Shown one piece after another: positions 32,763 through 40,785 of a stretch of 64,000 nucleotides of DNA (within the stretch, counting starts at the first letter, position 1; each line of letters begins with the position of its first letter). The stretch comes from JAJZNI01 sp035624785 (GTDB lineage Bacteria; Chloroflexota; Dormibacteria; Aeolococcales; Aeolococcaceae). The stretch is from the NCBI GenBank assembly GCA_035624785.1, contig DASPQV010000025.1, forward strand, positions 1 to 64,000. Reading direction: 5' to 3'. The notes under the pieces were generated by a model. The model ran no database searches, was not told the origin of the DNA, and worked only from the letters and a program-made list of their open reading frames with translations. The position numbers and the translations under genes were made by a program.

Positions 32763-33106
32763 CCCGGGAAGGCCCCCGAAGAGGCGCGCTGCCCGGCTCG
32801 CCTGGACTGGACAAGCCGATCTACACCATCAGCGTGGCGGCCGAGATCCTGGAGACCCATCCGCGGACGCTGATGATGTACGAGAACATGGGTTTGGTGA
32901 TCCCCCAGCGGACGTCCACCAATCGACGCCGCTACTCGCAGCGGGACATCTACAAGCTCCAGACCATCCAGAACCTGACCCGGAAGCACGGGGTCAACCT
33001 CACCGGCGTCCGCTACGTGCTGGTCCTGCTCAAAGCCCTCCACGACCACGGCGTGCCCCCCCCGGAACCGCTCAAGGACATCGACGTCTCGGCGCTCAAG
33101 ATATGA
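32747..33106 (+). CDS. MerR/HspR-like winged-helix regulator (copy 2)
   Basis: 119 residues from GTG 32747, inside the end of the response-regulator gene, with GGAGG ten bases upstream. This gives an N-terminal tail (about 20 residues before LDKPIYTI) of nearly the same length as copy 1. The core LDKPIYTISVAAEILETHPR, TLMMYENMGLVIPQRTSTNR and RRYSQRDIYKLQTIQNLTRK differs from copy 1 at a minority of positions. The C-terminal end DIDVSALKI echoes DVDVTHVRI. The two are recent paralogues or a long-kept pair. Its stop overlaps the next gene (ATGA), tying regulation to the membrane genes downstream. Confidence 0.82.
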   Translation: MAEGVAREGPRRGALPGSPGLDKPIYTISVAAEILETHPRTLMMYENMGLVIPQRTSTNRRRYSQRDIYKLQTIQNLTRKHGVNLTGVRYVLVLLKALHDHGVPPPEPLKDIDVSALKI

Positions 33107-33513
33107 GCCGCTCGGCCCCCCCGTCGGCCCGCGACGCCCTCCGAGAGCTGCTCGCGGACGCCACTCGATTCGCCCGGGCCGAGGTCAACCTGGTCAAGGC
33201 GGAGGGGGTGCGAGTCGGCAAGCGGGCCGCCATCGCGGCCGGATTGCTGGCGGCCGCGGCGCTGTGGCTCTTCCTGCTCCTCGTCTTCCTGCTCGGGGCG
33301 GGCGCGACGGCGATCGGCGGCGTGGTCGGCGCCCCATGGCTCGGCTGGCTGTGCATCGCTGGCCTATGCCTTCTCCTGGCGGCGGCGCTCGGCTTCGCCG
33401 GCTACCGGATCCTGCGGCGCGCCATCGGGGAGGGCAAGCAGCTGGGCGCCATCATGAAGGAGGACCTCGAGTGGGTCAGGGAGTTGCCGAAGCAGAGCGC
33501 GAACGGGAGTTGA
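33103..33513 (+). CDS. Phage-holin-like/DUF1469 (YqjE-type) membrane protein
   Basis: 136 residues. An N-terminal amphipathic helix (ADATRFARAEVNLVKAEGVR) precedes two long hydrophobic hairpin segments (AAIAAGLLAAAALWLFLLLV and LGWLCIAGLCLLLAAALGFA), then a charged C-terminal helix. This is the build of the Phage_holin_3_6/YqjE family of envelope-stress membrane proteins, which are usually not phage genes. ATGA overlap with the MerR-like gene and a 43-base overlap with the DUF3618-like gene place it in one operon. Confidence 0.78.
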   Translation: MSRSAPPSARDALRELLADATRFARAEVNLVKAEGVRVGKRAAIAAGLLAAAALWLFLLLVFLLGAGATAIGGVVGAPWLGWLCIAGLCLLLAAALGFAGYRILRRAIGEGKQLGAIMKEDLEWVRELPKQSANGS

Positions 33514-33923
33514 GCAAGCAGGCCCTGGCCGCCCGGGTGTCGATGCTGGGGGACCGGGTCCGGGGCGAGCTCGATTGGAGGGCGAAACTCCGACGCGACG
33601 GCCTGCGTTATGCGGTCATAGGGATCGCGGTCGTGGTCATCGGCACCTCGGTGCTGGTGCTGCGGCGGCGCTCCAGGAAGGAGCCCGCGGAAGTCGCCGT
33701 CACATCACTGGAGGACATCAGCGCTCAGCTCACCGAGATCAGGGCCGAGCTCGCCAAGCGGCGCAAGGACAGCGCACCGCTCTGGCAGAAGCTGGCGCTC
33801 CGGGCCGCCACCGCCGCCGCCACCGGCGCCGGAGGCATGGCGGCTCGCAAGGCCATGGAGGAGCTCGGAGGGCGGGGGCGGGAAGCCCCTCGCGACCAGG
33901 ACACCGCTGCCCCAAGCAGCTGA
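33471..33923 (+). CDS. DUF3618-like membrane protein
   Basis: 150 residues from GTG 33471, which has AAGGAGG seven bases upstream, an excellent site that lies inside the previous gene. The N-terminal amphipathic helix (EAERERELSKQALAARVSML) is followed by one membrane helix (YAVIGIAVVVIGTSVLVLRR), an acidic/basic helix and an Ala-rich second hydrophobic stretch. The pattern fits the DUF3618 group found beside YqjE-like and phage-holin-like genes. Function is unknown, probably at the membrane together with the preceding gene. Confidence 0.68.
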   Translation: MGQGVAEAERERELSKQALAARVSMLGDRVRGELDWRAKLRRDGLRYAVIGIAVVVIGTSVLVLRRRSRKEPAEVAVTSLEDISAQLTEIRAELAKRRKDSAPLWQKLALRAATAAATGAGGMAARKAMEELGGRGREAPRDQDTAAPSS

Positions 33924-34090
33924 CGCGACCAGGGGCGCGGCTTCGCCTGGACAGGCACAAGCCCGTCCACCTGCCGGATTGATCCGATCAAGACAAGCCG
34001 GTTCAGCGCAGGTCGGATTCACACCGCCGCGCTGGGCCTCTGCTCAGGGCCGAGCGGACCCAAGTGCCGCGAGGCTATGAAGGAAGGGAT

Positions 34091-36307
34091 ATGAGCTCAG
34101 ACCCCTGGGGGGAACATTCCGGCACGCCCCCGGGAGGCACGGAACCCGCCGGACCGCCGGCGGTGCATCAGCCCCGGAGACGTCGAGCCGGGCTGGATCG
34201 GACGCCCCCGGGCTCACGGCGGCGCCGGGGCTGGCGCCGGGCGCTCTGGCTCTCGGTGGGCCTGCTCGCGGCCCTGGTCGCCATCCTCGGCGGGCTGGTC
34301 GGGTATGCGGCCTTGACCCTGCCGAGCCTGGACAGCATGGGAACGGCGACCGGGACGATCCGGATCCTGGACCGCAGCGGCCAGCTGCTGGCCGAGGTGG
34401 GCCACAACGGCGAGCAGCGGTCGACGGTGTCGATCAGCCAGGTCGCCCCCATCATGCAGGAGGCGATAGTGGCCGCCGAGGACCGCGGCTTCTACAGCGA
34501 GGGAGCCTTCGACCCGGGGCGGATCCTCGAGGCCCTGGTCGTCGATGTCATCCTGCGCCGCCCCGCCCAGGGCGCCAGCACGATCACCGAGCAGGTGGCC
34601 AAGGAGGCCTTCTACGGCCAGGGCGCCAACAAGTCGGTGCTCCTCAAGCTCCGTGAAGCCTTGCTTGCCCAGGAGCTGGCGGGTCGCTATTCCAAGGCCG
34701 ACATCCTGGAGATGTACCTCAACCTGACCTACTTCGGACAGAACGCCTACGGGATCCAGGATGCGGCGGAGCGGTACTTCGGCAAGCCCGCTTCGGCCCT
34801 CGACCTGAGCGAGGCGGCTCTTCTCGCCGGACTGCCCCAGGCGCCCTCCGCCGATGACCCCGACATCAACCCGGGCAACGCCTTCGTGCGCATGGACTAC
34901 GTGCTCAGCGCCCTGGTGCGGGACGGCAAGATCAGCCGCGCCCAGGCGGAGAGCGTCGATCCACTCAACCCGGACGGCAGCCCCAACCCGGGTCATCAGG
35001 CCGCCATCCTCGCCGATCTGAAGAAGGGCCAGCCGGCTCAGCTCGGCCCAGCTCCGCACTTCGTCGAATACGTCGAGGACGAGCTGCCGCAGATCCTCCA
35101 GGACGATCCCGGCGCGCTTCAGGGGAGCCTGACCGTCACCACCACCCTCGACCTGACCTACCAGCGGACGGCGAACGCCTCGGTGGCGGAGGGGCTGCCC
35201 CGGATCGGGGGCGGCGCCAACAACGCAGCTCTGCTGATGATGGACCCCAGCAACGGGCAGGTGCTGGCCTGGGTGGGGTCAGCCAACTACGACGACCCGT
35301 CGATCGACGGCCAGGAGGACTTCGTCACCCTCGACGGGCTGCAGCCCGGCTCGAGCTTCAAACCCTACGTGTACGAGACCGGCTTCATGGACGGGACCCT
35401 GACCCCGACCACGATCCTCCAGGACACCCCGGCCGAGTCGCGATCGCTGGGGGGCGTCCAGGACTGGGACCGGCTGTACGAGGGACCGATCACGGCCGCC
35501 AGCGCCCTGCTCCACTCCCGCAACATCCCCACCGAGCAGGCCGCCCAGATGATCGGGATGCCCAAGATCATCGCCTTTGCCCACTCTCTCGGGGTCACGA
35601 CGCCGATCACCGACGACCTGAGCTCCGCGATCGGGACCTCGGCGACCTCGGTGATCGACCAGGCGGTCGGCTACTCGGCGTTCGCCAACGGTGGACACAC
35701 GGTGACCCCGGTGACGATCCTGCGCATCCAGGACGGGAGCGGCAACCTGCTGTGGAGCTCCTCGGGCGCCACCGCCACCCAGAGCCAGGTCATGACGCCC
35801 GCCCAGGCCTGGACCGTGACCCAGATACTGCGGAGCTACCCTCAGTACTGGGGGCTGAGGTTCCGCTGGGCGACCGCGGGCAAGTCGGGGACCACGGACA
35901 GCTTCCTGGACGCCTGGTACATGGCCTACACCCCCAGCTGGGTGGTGGCCACATGGGTGGGGAACACGGATGGGGCCGCCAACCGCCAGGCCCCGATGGA
36001 CGGGATCTACGGGGTGACCGGCCCGGGAGCCCACATCGCGGTGCCTTTCATCAACTCCCTGCCGCGGCCCGCCGCCTTCCAGCCGGTCCGGGGAGCGCTT
36101 CCCTCCTCGACCCCTACCCCGACGCCCACGGCAACCCCCACCCCGAGCCCCTCGGCCACCGCCACTCCGGCGCCGAGCCCGTCGCCCTCCCCCACTCCCT
36201 CACCGAGCCCGCCGCCGCTGATCACCCCCTCCCCGACGCCCTCCCCTGGAGGGGGTGGCGGCAGCGGCCAGAACCCGAAGCAGAGCCAGTCCCCGACCCC
36301 CGGGTGA
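34091..36307 (+). CDS. Class A penicillin-binding protein (transglycosylase/transpeptidase)
   Basis: 738 residues from ATG 34091, preceded by AAGGAAGGG. A basic Pro-rich cytoplasmic tail and one membrane helix (ALWLSVGLLAALVAILGGLV) are followed by GT51: AEDRGFYSEGAFDPGRILEA with the catalytic Glu, GASTITEQVAKEAF and EMYLNLTYFGQNAYGIQDAA. The transpeptidase domain has GSSFKPYVYE (Ser-x-x-Lys), SRN (LLHSRNIPT) and KSGTT (AGKSGTTDSF). It polymerises and cross-links peptidoglycan outside the membrane. The last about 70 residues are a Ser/Thr/Pro repeat tail ending in a Gly-rich stretch, a likely wall-spanning or glycosylated extension. No PASTA domain. Confidence 0.93.
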   Translation: MSSDPWGEHSGTPPGGTEPAGPPAVHQPRRRRAGLDRTPPGSRRRRGWRRALWLSVGLLAALVAILGGLVGYAALTLPSLDSMGTATGTIRILDRSGQLLAEVGHNGEQRSTVSISQVAPIMQEAIVAAEDRGFYSEGAFDPGRILEALVVDVILRRPAQGASTITEQVAKEAFYGQGANKSVLLKLREALLAQELAGRYSKADILEMYLNLTYFGQNAYGIQDAAERYFGKPASALDLSEAALLAGLPQAPSADDPDINPGNAFVRMDYVLSALVRDGKISRAQAESVDPLNPDGSPNPGHQAAILADLKKGQPAQLGPAPHFVEYVEDELPQILQDDPGALQGSLTVTTTLDLTYQRTANASVAEGLPRIGGGANNAALLMMDPSNGQVLAWVGSANYDDPSIDGQEDFVTLDGLQPGSSFKPYVYETGFMDGTLTPTTILQDTPAESRSLGGVQDWDRLYEGPITAASALLHSRNIPTEQAAQMIGMPKIIAFAHSLGVTTPITDDLSSAIGTSATSVIDQAVGYSAFANGGHTVTPVTILRIQDGSGNLLWSSSGATATQSQVMTPAQAWTVTQILRSYPQYWGLRFRWATAGKSGTTDSFLDAWYMAYTPSWVVATWVGNTDGAANRQAPMDGIYGVTGPGAHIAVPFINSLPRPAAFQPVRGALPSSTPTPTPTATPTPSPSATATPAPSPSPSPTPSPSPPPLITPSPTPSPGGGGGSGQNPKQSQSPTPG

Positions 36308-36353
36308 GGCCGGCTCCGAGCGACTCCGCGCCGCCGCGCTTGGCGCGCCCAAC

Positions 36354-36611
36354 TCACCGCTCGGCAGCCATGCTTCCCGGGCAGCGCGGAAAGTCAGGGC
36401 ACATCCAGACGGTGGACGCCCGGCGCTCCATGGGGCGCTCGCAGATGGGGCAGGCGGGACGGAGGCGAGGGGCCGGGCGGGGACGGAGCCGGCGGCCAGC
36501 CCGGCGGAGAAGGCGGATCACAACTCGGTTTGATACACCTTGGCGATGCCGGTCCGGACGATCCGCATACGTCTCAGGCATCTCTGCCATCAAAAGAGGC
36601 AGACTGACCAT
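36354..36611 (-). CDS. Small protein with topoisomerase-type C4 zinc finger
   Basis: 85 residues from ATG 36611; ATGs at 36590 and 36581 are also possible. A very basic middle (RLLRRAGRRLRPRPAPRLRP) is followed by CPICERPMERRASTVWMCPD then FPRCPGS. This is the C-x2-C...C-x-x-F-P-x-C spacing of the zinc finger at the end of topoisomerase I and of nuclease-like proteins. The basic region plus finger suggests nucleic-acid binding. The frame is short, but the finger pattern argues against a chance ORF. Confidence 0.6.
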   Translation of the reverse strand: MVSLPLLMAEMPETYADRPDRHRQGVSNRVVIRLLRRAGRRLRPRPAPRLRPACPICERPMERRASTVWMCPDFPRCPGSMAAER

Positions 36612-36659
36612 CCCGGCCAGCCGGGCGGCCGCGCCGGGTAACGCTCCTGTAAGGTTCGC

Positions 36660-37835
36660 GTGGGCAGCATCTGTCGACAGTCAGCCAGCGTTCCCGGAGA
36701 GGTGACCGACACGAAGCCATCGGCCGATGCCCTCTGGCGCGGCGGCCGCACCGGGGTCTCGCCCGAGCCCCTGGTTCACCACCCGCCCGCCACTGCGGTC
36801 ACCGCGCCGCTGGCCGCCCCCCGACCCTCCCTGCTCTCCCGCCGGCGGCTGATCCTCACCGGCCTCCAGCTCATCGTCTTCGCGATCAGCGCCCTGGTGA
36901 TCTGGCTGCTCCTCCGGAAGGTGAACCTGGCCGCCGCGGTCAGCGATGCTGGCCACCTCTCGTGGCGGCTCCTGGCCCTCGCCATCGCCCTCAACATCGT
37001 GCCCACGGTGCTGCGCGCGATGCGCTCGCAGCTGCTGGTCCAGCGCCTCGGTCACCGGGTGCCCTTCCTGCGCATGAACGGCGTGGACCTGGCCGGGCAG
37101 ACGCTGAGCTGGATAACGCCGGCGGCCACCGGGGACCTCTCCCGGCCTTACCTCTGGCGCACCCACGACCGGGTCCCGGTCAGCACCGGAGTGGCGGTGG
37201 TCATCTACGAGCGGCTGGCGACCCTCCTCCAGCTGGGCGTGGTGGGAGGCGTCCTCGCCGCCACCGTCTACCTCCCCATCCCGGTGGTGGTCGGGGTGGC
37301 GGCCGCGGGCGCGATCTTCCTGGTCGCGCCCTGGTGGGTCAGCCTGCTCACCCGTCGCTTCATACCCGCGACCGCCGGCCGCCGGCCCGGGCTGGTCGGC
37401 GGATTCGCCCGAGCGCTGGTCCAGCTCGAGCGGCTCGGCCTCTCCCTCAAGGTCACCGCGGTCTTCGCGGTGCTGAGCCTGGCGGTCTTCGTGGTGAGCG
37501 GCCTCCAAGTCCTTCTCCTCGTCTGGGGCATCGGCTTCGGAGCCAACCTCGGGGTCGCGATCGCCGCGTACTGCGTGTCACAGGTCGCGGGCAGCATCTC
37601 GACCCTCCCCTTCGGCTTCGGGGCCACCGATGCGGTGATGCTCGGCCTGCTCATGGCCGGCGGTCTGGCCAGGGTCGACGCGGTCGCCGTGACGGTGCTC
37701 GCGCGGCTGGTCATGACCCTTCCACTGGGCGCCGCCGGGGCCGCCAGCATCATGCTGCTGGGGCGGCCGGAGATTCCCGCCGAGGCGCCCGCCCGCCCGG
37801 CCGCCCAGCCGACCGCCCGCATCCCACCGTCGTGA
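36660..37835 (+). CDS. LPG_synthase_TM (UPF0104/AglD-like) membrane protein, probable lipid or glycolipid transporter
   Basis: 391 residues from GTG 36660, which has AAGG five bases upstream; GTG 36702 is the alternative. After a polar N-terminus of about 60 residues there are around eight membrane helices. Family landmarks are RAMRSQLLVQRLGHRVPFLR, LAGQTLSWITPAATGDLSRP then YLWRTHD, AVVIYERLATLLQLG and a late LPFGFGATDAVMLGLL. The family includes the flippase part of MprF and membrane proteins of glycolipid pathways. It heads an operon with an epimerase, SqdB and a GT2 enzyme, so it may move a sugar-lipid intermediate. That role is inferred. Confidence 0.85.
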   Translation: MGSICRQSASVPGEVTDTKPSADALWRGGRTGVSPEPLVHHPPATAVTAPLAAPRPSLLSRRRLILTGLQLIVFAISALVIWLLLRKVNLAAAVSDAGHLSWRLLALAIALNIVPTVLRAMRSQLLVQRLGHRVPFLRMNGVDLAGQTLSWITPAATGDLSRPYLWRTHDRVPVSTGVAVVIYERLATLLQLGVVGGVLAATVYLPIPVVVGVAAAGAIFLVAPWWVSLLTRRFIPATAGRRPGLVGGFARALVQLERLGLSLKVTAVFAVLSLAVFVVSGLQVLLLVWGIGFGANLGVAIAAYCVSQVAGSISTLPFGFGATDAVMLGLLMAGGLARVDAVAVTVLARLVMTLPLGAAGAASIMLLGRPEIPAEAPARPAAQPTARIPPS

Positions 37836-38803
37836 GCGACCAGAGCATCGCCGTGGTGGGCGGCGCCGGCTTCATCGGCAGCCACCTGGTCGACAGCCTG
37901 GCCGCAGACGGGCTGGCCGTGATGGTGATCGACGACCTCAGCCATCCCTGCGGCGTGGAGCTGCCCCAGGGCGTGGAGCTTGTCGAGGCAGACGGCGGCA
38001 GCCCGGAGGCGGCCTCCGCGTTGACCCGGTTCCGGCCATGGGCCCTCGTCCACCTCGCCGCCAAAGGGGGTGTGAACCGAGCCCTCCGGGACCCCGGCGA
38101 GCACGTCCGCCGGGTCCTCGCCAGCTCGGTGGCCTGCTTCGAATCCGCGGCGCGCGCCGGCTGCGAGGCGGTAGTGATCGCCTCGTCGGGCGGGGCCGTC
38201 TACGGCGACCCGGAGCGCCTGCCTGCCTCGGAGGAGATGGCTCCGGCGCCTCGCTCGGCCTACGGCGCCGAGAAGCTCTGCGAGGAGACCTACCTCTGGA
38301 CCCTCCGTCGGCGCGGCGTCCGCACCGTGGCGCTGCGCTACGGCAATGTCTTTGGGCCTCGCCAGGACGGCACCGGAGAAGCCGGGGTGGTCGCCATCTC
38401 GGCCACCAGGCTGGCTGCCGGGTTGCGCCCGGTCATATTCGGAGACGGGTCGCAGAGCCGGGACTTCGTCTATGTCGCCGACATCGTCGCCGCCACCCGA
38501 GCCGCGCTGGCAGCAAGGGTGAACGGGCCGGTGAACGTCGGCACCGGGCGTGAGACCAGCGTCACCGAGATCGTGACCGGCCTGATCGTCGCGGCCCGGG
38601 CGAGCGTGGAGCCGGAACACGCGCCGCCGCGGCCGGGCGAGGTCGCCCGTGCCTGCCTCGATCCCAGCCGGGCGTGGCGGTGGCTGGGGTGGAAGCCCCA
38701 CACTTCCCTGGAAGAAGGGCTGGCCCAGACTTATGAGCACTTCGCCGCCCGGGCCGCGGGGGCATCGGCGGCCCGATCGGCAGGCACAGTCACGGGGAGA
38801 TAG
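37832..38803 (+). CDS. NAD-dependent sugar epimerase/dehydratase (extended SDR)
   Basis: 323 residues from GTG 37832, overlapping the previous stop (GTGA). NAD site IAVVGGAGFIGSHLVDSLAA, active-site Ser-Ser region IASSGGAVYGDP and YxxxK as YGAEKLCEE. Further landmarks are RYGNVFGPRQ and FGDGSQSRDFVYVADIV, as in UDP-glucose 4-epimerases and related nucleotide-sugar enzymes. The exact sugar is not assignable. It is two bases from sqdB, so it may provide or consume a UDP-hexose in the same pathway. Confidence 0.88.
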   Translation: MSDQSIAVVGGAGFIGSHLVDSLAADGLAVMVIDDLSHPCGVELPQGVELVEADGGSPEAASALTRFRPWALVHLAAKGGVNRALRDPGEHVRRVLASSVACFESAARAGCEAVVIASSGGAVYGDPERLPASEEMAPAPRSAYGAEKLCEETYLWTLRRRGVRTVALRYGNVFGPRQDGTGEAGVVAISATRLAAGLRPVIFGDGSQSRDFVYVADIVAATRAALAARVNGPVNVGTGRETSVTEIVTGLIVAARASVEPEHAPPRPGEVARACLDPSRAWRWLGWKPHTSLEEGLAQTYEHFAARAAGASAARSAGTVTGR

Positions 38804-38805
38804 AG

Positions 38806-40017
38806 ATGCGAATCGTGATCCTTGGAGCCGACGGCTACCTGGGGTGGCCCACTGCGCTGCACTTCTCAGCCCGCGGGCACGACGTGGTCGCTGTCGACAG
38901 CCTGGTCAGGCGGCGCTGGGACGAGGAGTGCGGCACCGAGAGCCTGGTGCCGATCGCCTCCATCCACGATCGGATCGCACGATGGGAGGAGGTGAGCGGC
39001 CGGAACATCGCCTGGCACCAGCTCGACCTCCGGGACGAGGTATCGACGGCGTCGCTGATCGCCGCCGTCCGGCCCGGTGCCGTCGTCCACTTTGCGGAGC
39101 AGCGCTCAGCGCCCTACTCGATGATCAGCCCTCGGCACGGCATCGAGACCCAGGCCAACAACCTGCTCGGCACCCTCAGCCTTTTCTACGCCGTACGGGA
39201 CCACGCGCCCGACTGCCACATCATCAAGCTGGGCACGATGGGCGAGTACGGGACACCGAACATCGACATCGAGGAGGGCTTCCTCGACGTCGAGCACAAC
39301 GGCCGCCGCGACCGCATGCTGTATCCCAAGCGGCCGGGCTCCGTCTACCACCTGTCCAAGGTTCATGACAGCCACAACCTGGAGTTCGCCTGCCGGATCT
39401 GGGGCCTGCGGGCCACGGATCTCAACCAGGGGGTCGTCTACGGGATCTCCACCGACGAGACCGCCCTGCATGCCGACCTCACCACCCGCTTCGACTACGA
39501 CGGCATCTGGGGCACGGTGCTCAATCGCTACTGCGTCCAGGCGGCGATCGGAGTGCCGCTCAGCGTATTCGGAAAGGGGGGCCAGACCCGCGGCTTCCTC
39601 GACATCCGAGACACGGTGCGCTGCATCGAGCTGGCCGCGCTCAACCCGCCCGCGGCCGGCGAGTACCGGGTCTTCAACCAGTTCACCGAGCAGTTCTCGG
39701 TGCTGGAGCTGGCCGAGAGGGTGGGCCACGCCCGCTCGGTGCACGGCCTGGAGACGGCGATCGATCACGTGCCCAATCCGCGCCGCGAGGCGGAGGCCCA
39801 CTACTACAACGCCAAGCACCAGCACCTTCTCGACCTCGGCCTCGAGCCTCACAGCCTCTCCGACACCCTGATCGACAGCGTCATCCAGACCGTGGAGCAG
39901 CACGTCGGCCGCGTGCTCCGGGACACCATCGAGGCCAGGGTGGACTGGCAGCGCGGTGGCGGCCTCTACCGGACCGAGGAGTCGGCGCGGCACCTCGAGG
40001 TAGCAGCCTCACGGTGA
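38806..40017 (+). CDS. sqdB: UDP-sulfoquinovose synthase
   Basis: 403 residues, close to SQD1/SqdB length. It starts MRIVILGADGYLGWPTALHF (NAD site). SqdB-specific stretches are VDSLVRRRWDEECGTESLVP, HFAEQRSAPYSMI, KLGTMGEYGTPNIDIEEGF (Thr and Met of the active site), SVYHLSKVHDSHN (Tyr and Lys) and LNQGVVYGI. It makes UDP-sulfoquinovose from UDP-glucose and sulfite, the head-group donor for sulfoquinovosyl diacylglycerol. No SqdX/SQD2 or SqdD-type transferase is seen. The GT2 gene that overlaps its end is the nearest transferase, though it looks like a polyprenol-type enzyme. Confidence 0.93.
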   Translation: MRIVILGADGYLGWPTALHFSARGHDVVAVDSLVRRRWDEECGTESLVPIASIHDRIARWEEVSGRNIAWHQLDLRDEVSTASLIAAVRPGAVVHFAEQRSAPYSMISPRHGIETQANNLLGTLSLFYAVRDHAPDCHIIKLGTMGEYGTPNIDIEEGFLDVEHNGRRDRMLYPKRPGSVYHLSKVHDSHNLEFACRIWGLRATDLNQGVVYGISTDETALHADLTTRFDYDGIWGTVLNRYCVQAAIGVPLSVFGKGGQTRGFLDIRDTVRCIELAALNPPAAGEYRVFNQFTEQFSVLELAERVGHARSVHGLETAIDHVPNPRREAEAHYYNAKHQHLLDLGLEPHSLSDTLIDSVIQTVEQHVGRVLRDTIEARVDWQRGGGLYRTEESARHLEVAASR

Positions 40018-40784
40018 CAAGTGCGGTGGCACCGCGCCTCAGCGGGCTCAGCCTCGTCCTGCCCGTCCACAACGAGGCCGACAACCTCGCCTGGCTGCTG
40101 CCACACATCGCCGAGGTCCTGCCCGGTATCGCCGTGCGCTACGACGTGGTGATCGTCGACGACGGCAGCAGCGACGGCAGCGGGGAGGTCGCGACCACCC
40201 TGGCGGCCCGCCTCGGCATGCGGGTGCGCGTCCTCCGCCACGAGACCAAGAGTGGCTACGGGATCACGGTCGGGGACGGACTGCGCGCCGCGACCGGCGA
40301 ATTCGTCGCCTTCACCGACGCCGACGGCCAGTTCGAGGTCGCCGACCTGGCACTCCTGGTCCCCCTCCTGGACCATGCCGACCTGGCGGCAGGCTGGCGC
40401 CGCCAGCGGCGCGACGCCTGGGCCAGGAGCGTGGTCAGCTGGGTGTTCAACAGCCTGGTCGCCGTCCTCTACCGCCTGCCCTACCGCGACGTGGATTGCG
40501 CCCTCAAGCTGATGCGGCGCGAGGTCCTCGACTCCCTGACCCTGGAGGCACGGAGCGCGCTCCTCAACGCCGAGCTCTTCTACAAGGCGCGCTACGCCGG
40601 CTGGCGCATCGCCCAGATCCCGGTCGCACACCATCCCCGCGTTGCCGGCCGGCGCTCGGGGGCCCGGCCCCGGGCGATCCTGCGGGCGATCAAGGAGCTG
40701 GTGCTGTTCCGGGTTCGGATCCGCCGCTCGCTGCCCGTCCGCGGGGCTGCCAAGACCGCCAGGGTTTCCGGCGCGATCCGCTGA
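40014..40784 (+). CDS. GT2 glycosyltransferase, polyprenyl-phosphate sugar transferase-like
   Basis: 256 residues from GTG 40014 inside the sqdB stop (GTGA). The GT2 fold is visible: LSLVLPVHNEADNLAWLLPH, VVIVDDGSSDGSGEVA, AFTDADGQFEVADLALLVPL (metal-binding DxD) and DVDCALKLMRREVL, as in DPM1/polyprenol-phosphate mannosyl- and glucosyltransferases without a membrane extension. It would transfer a hexose to a lipid phosphate, or possibly sulfoquinovose given its coupling with sqdB. It ends one base before the convergent chemoreceptor gene. Confidence 0.85.
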   Translation: MTSAVAPRLSGLSLVLPVHNEADNLAWLLPHIAEVLPGIAVRYDVVIVDDGSSDGSGEVATTLAARLGMRVRVLRHETKSGYGITVGDGLRAATGEFVAFTDADGQFEVADLALLVPLLDHADLAAGWRRQRRDAWARSVVSWVFNSLVAVLYRLPYRDVDCALKLMRREVLDSLTLEARSALLNAELFYKARYAGWRIAQIPVAHHPRVAGRRSGARPRAILRAIKELVLFRVRIRRSLPVRGAAKTARVSGAIR

Positions 40785-40785
40785 G

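Noticed and set aside
33103..33513. Holin-like gene as a sign of a prophage
   Set aside because: No other phage genes are present; the protein matches the YqjE/DUF1469 type found in chromosomal stress operons.
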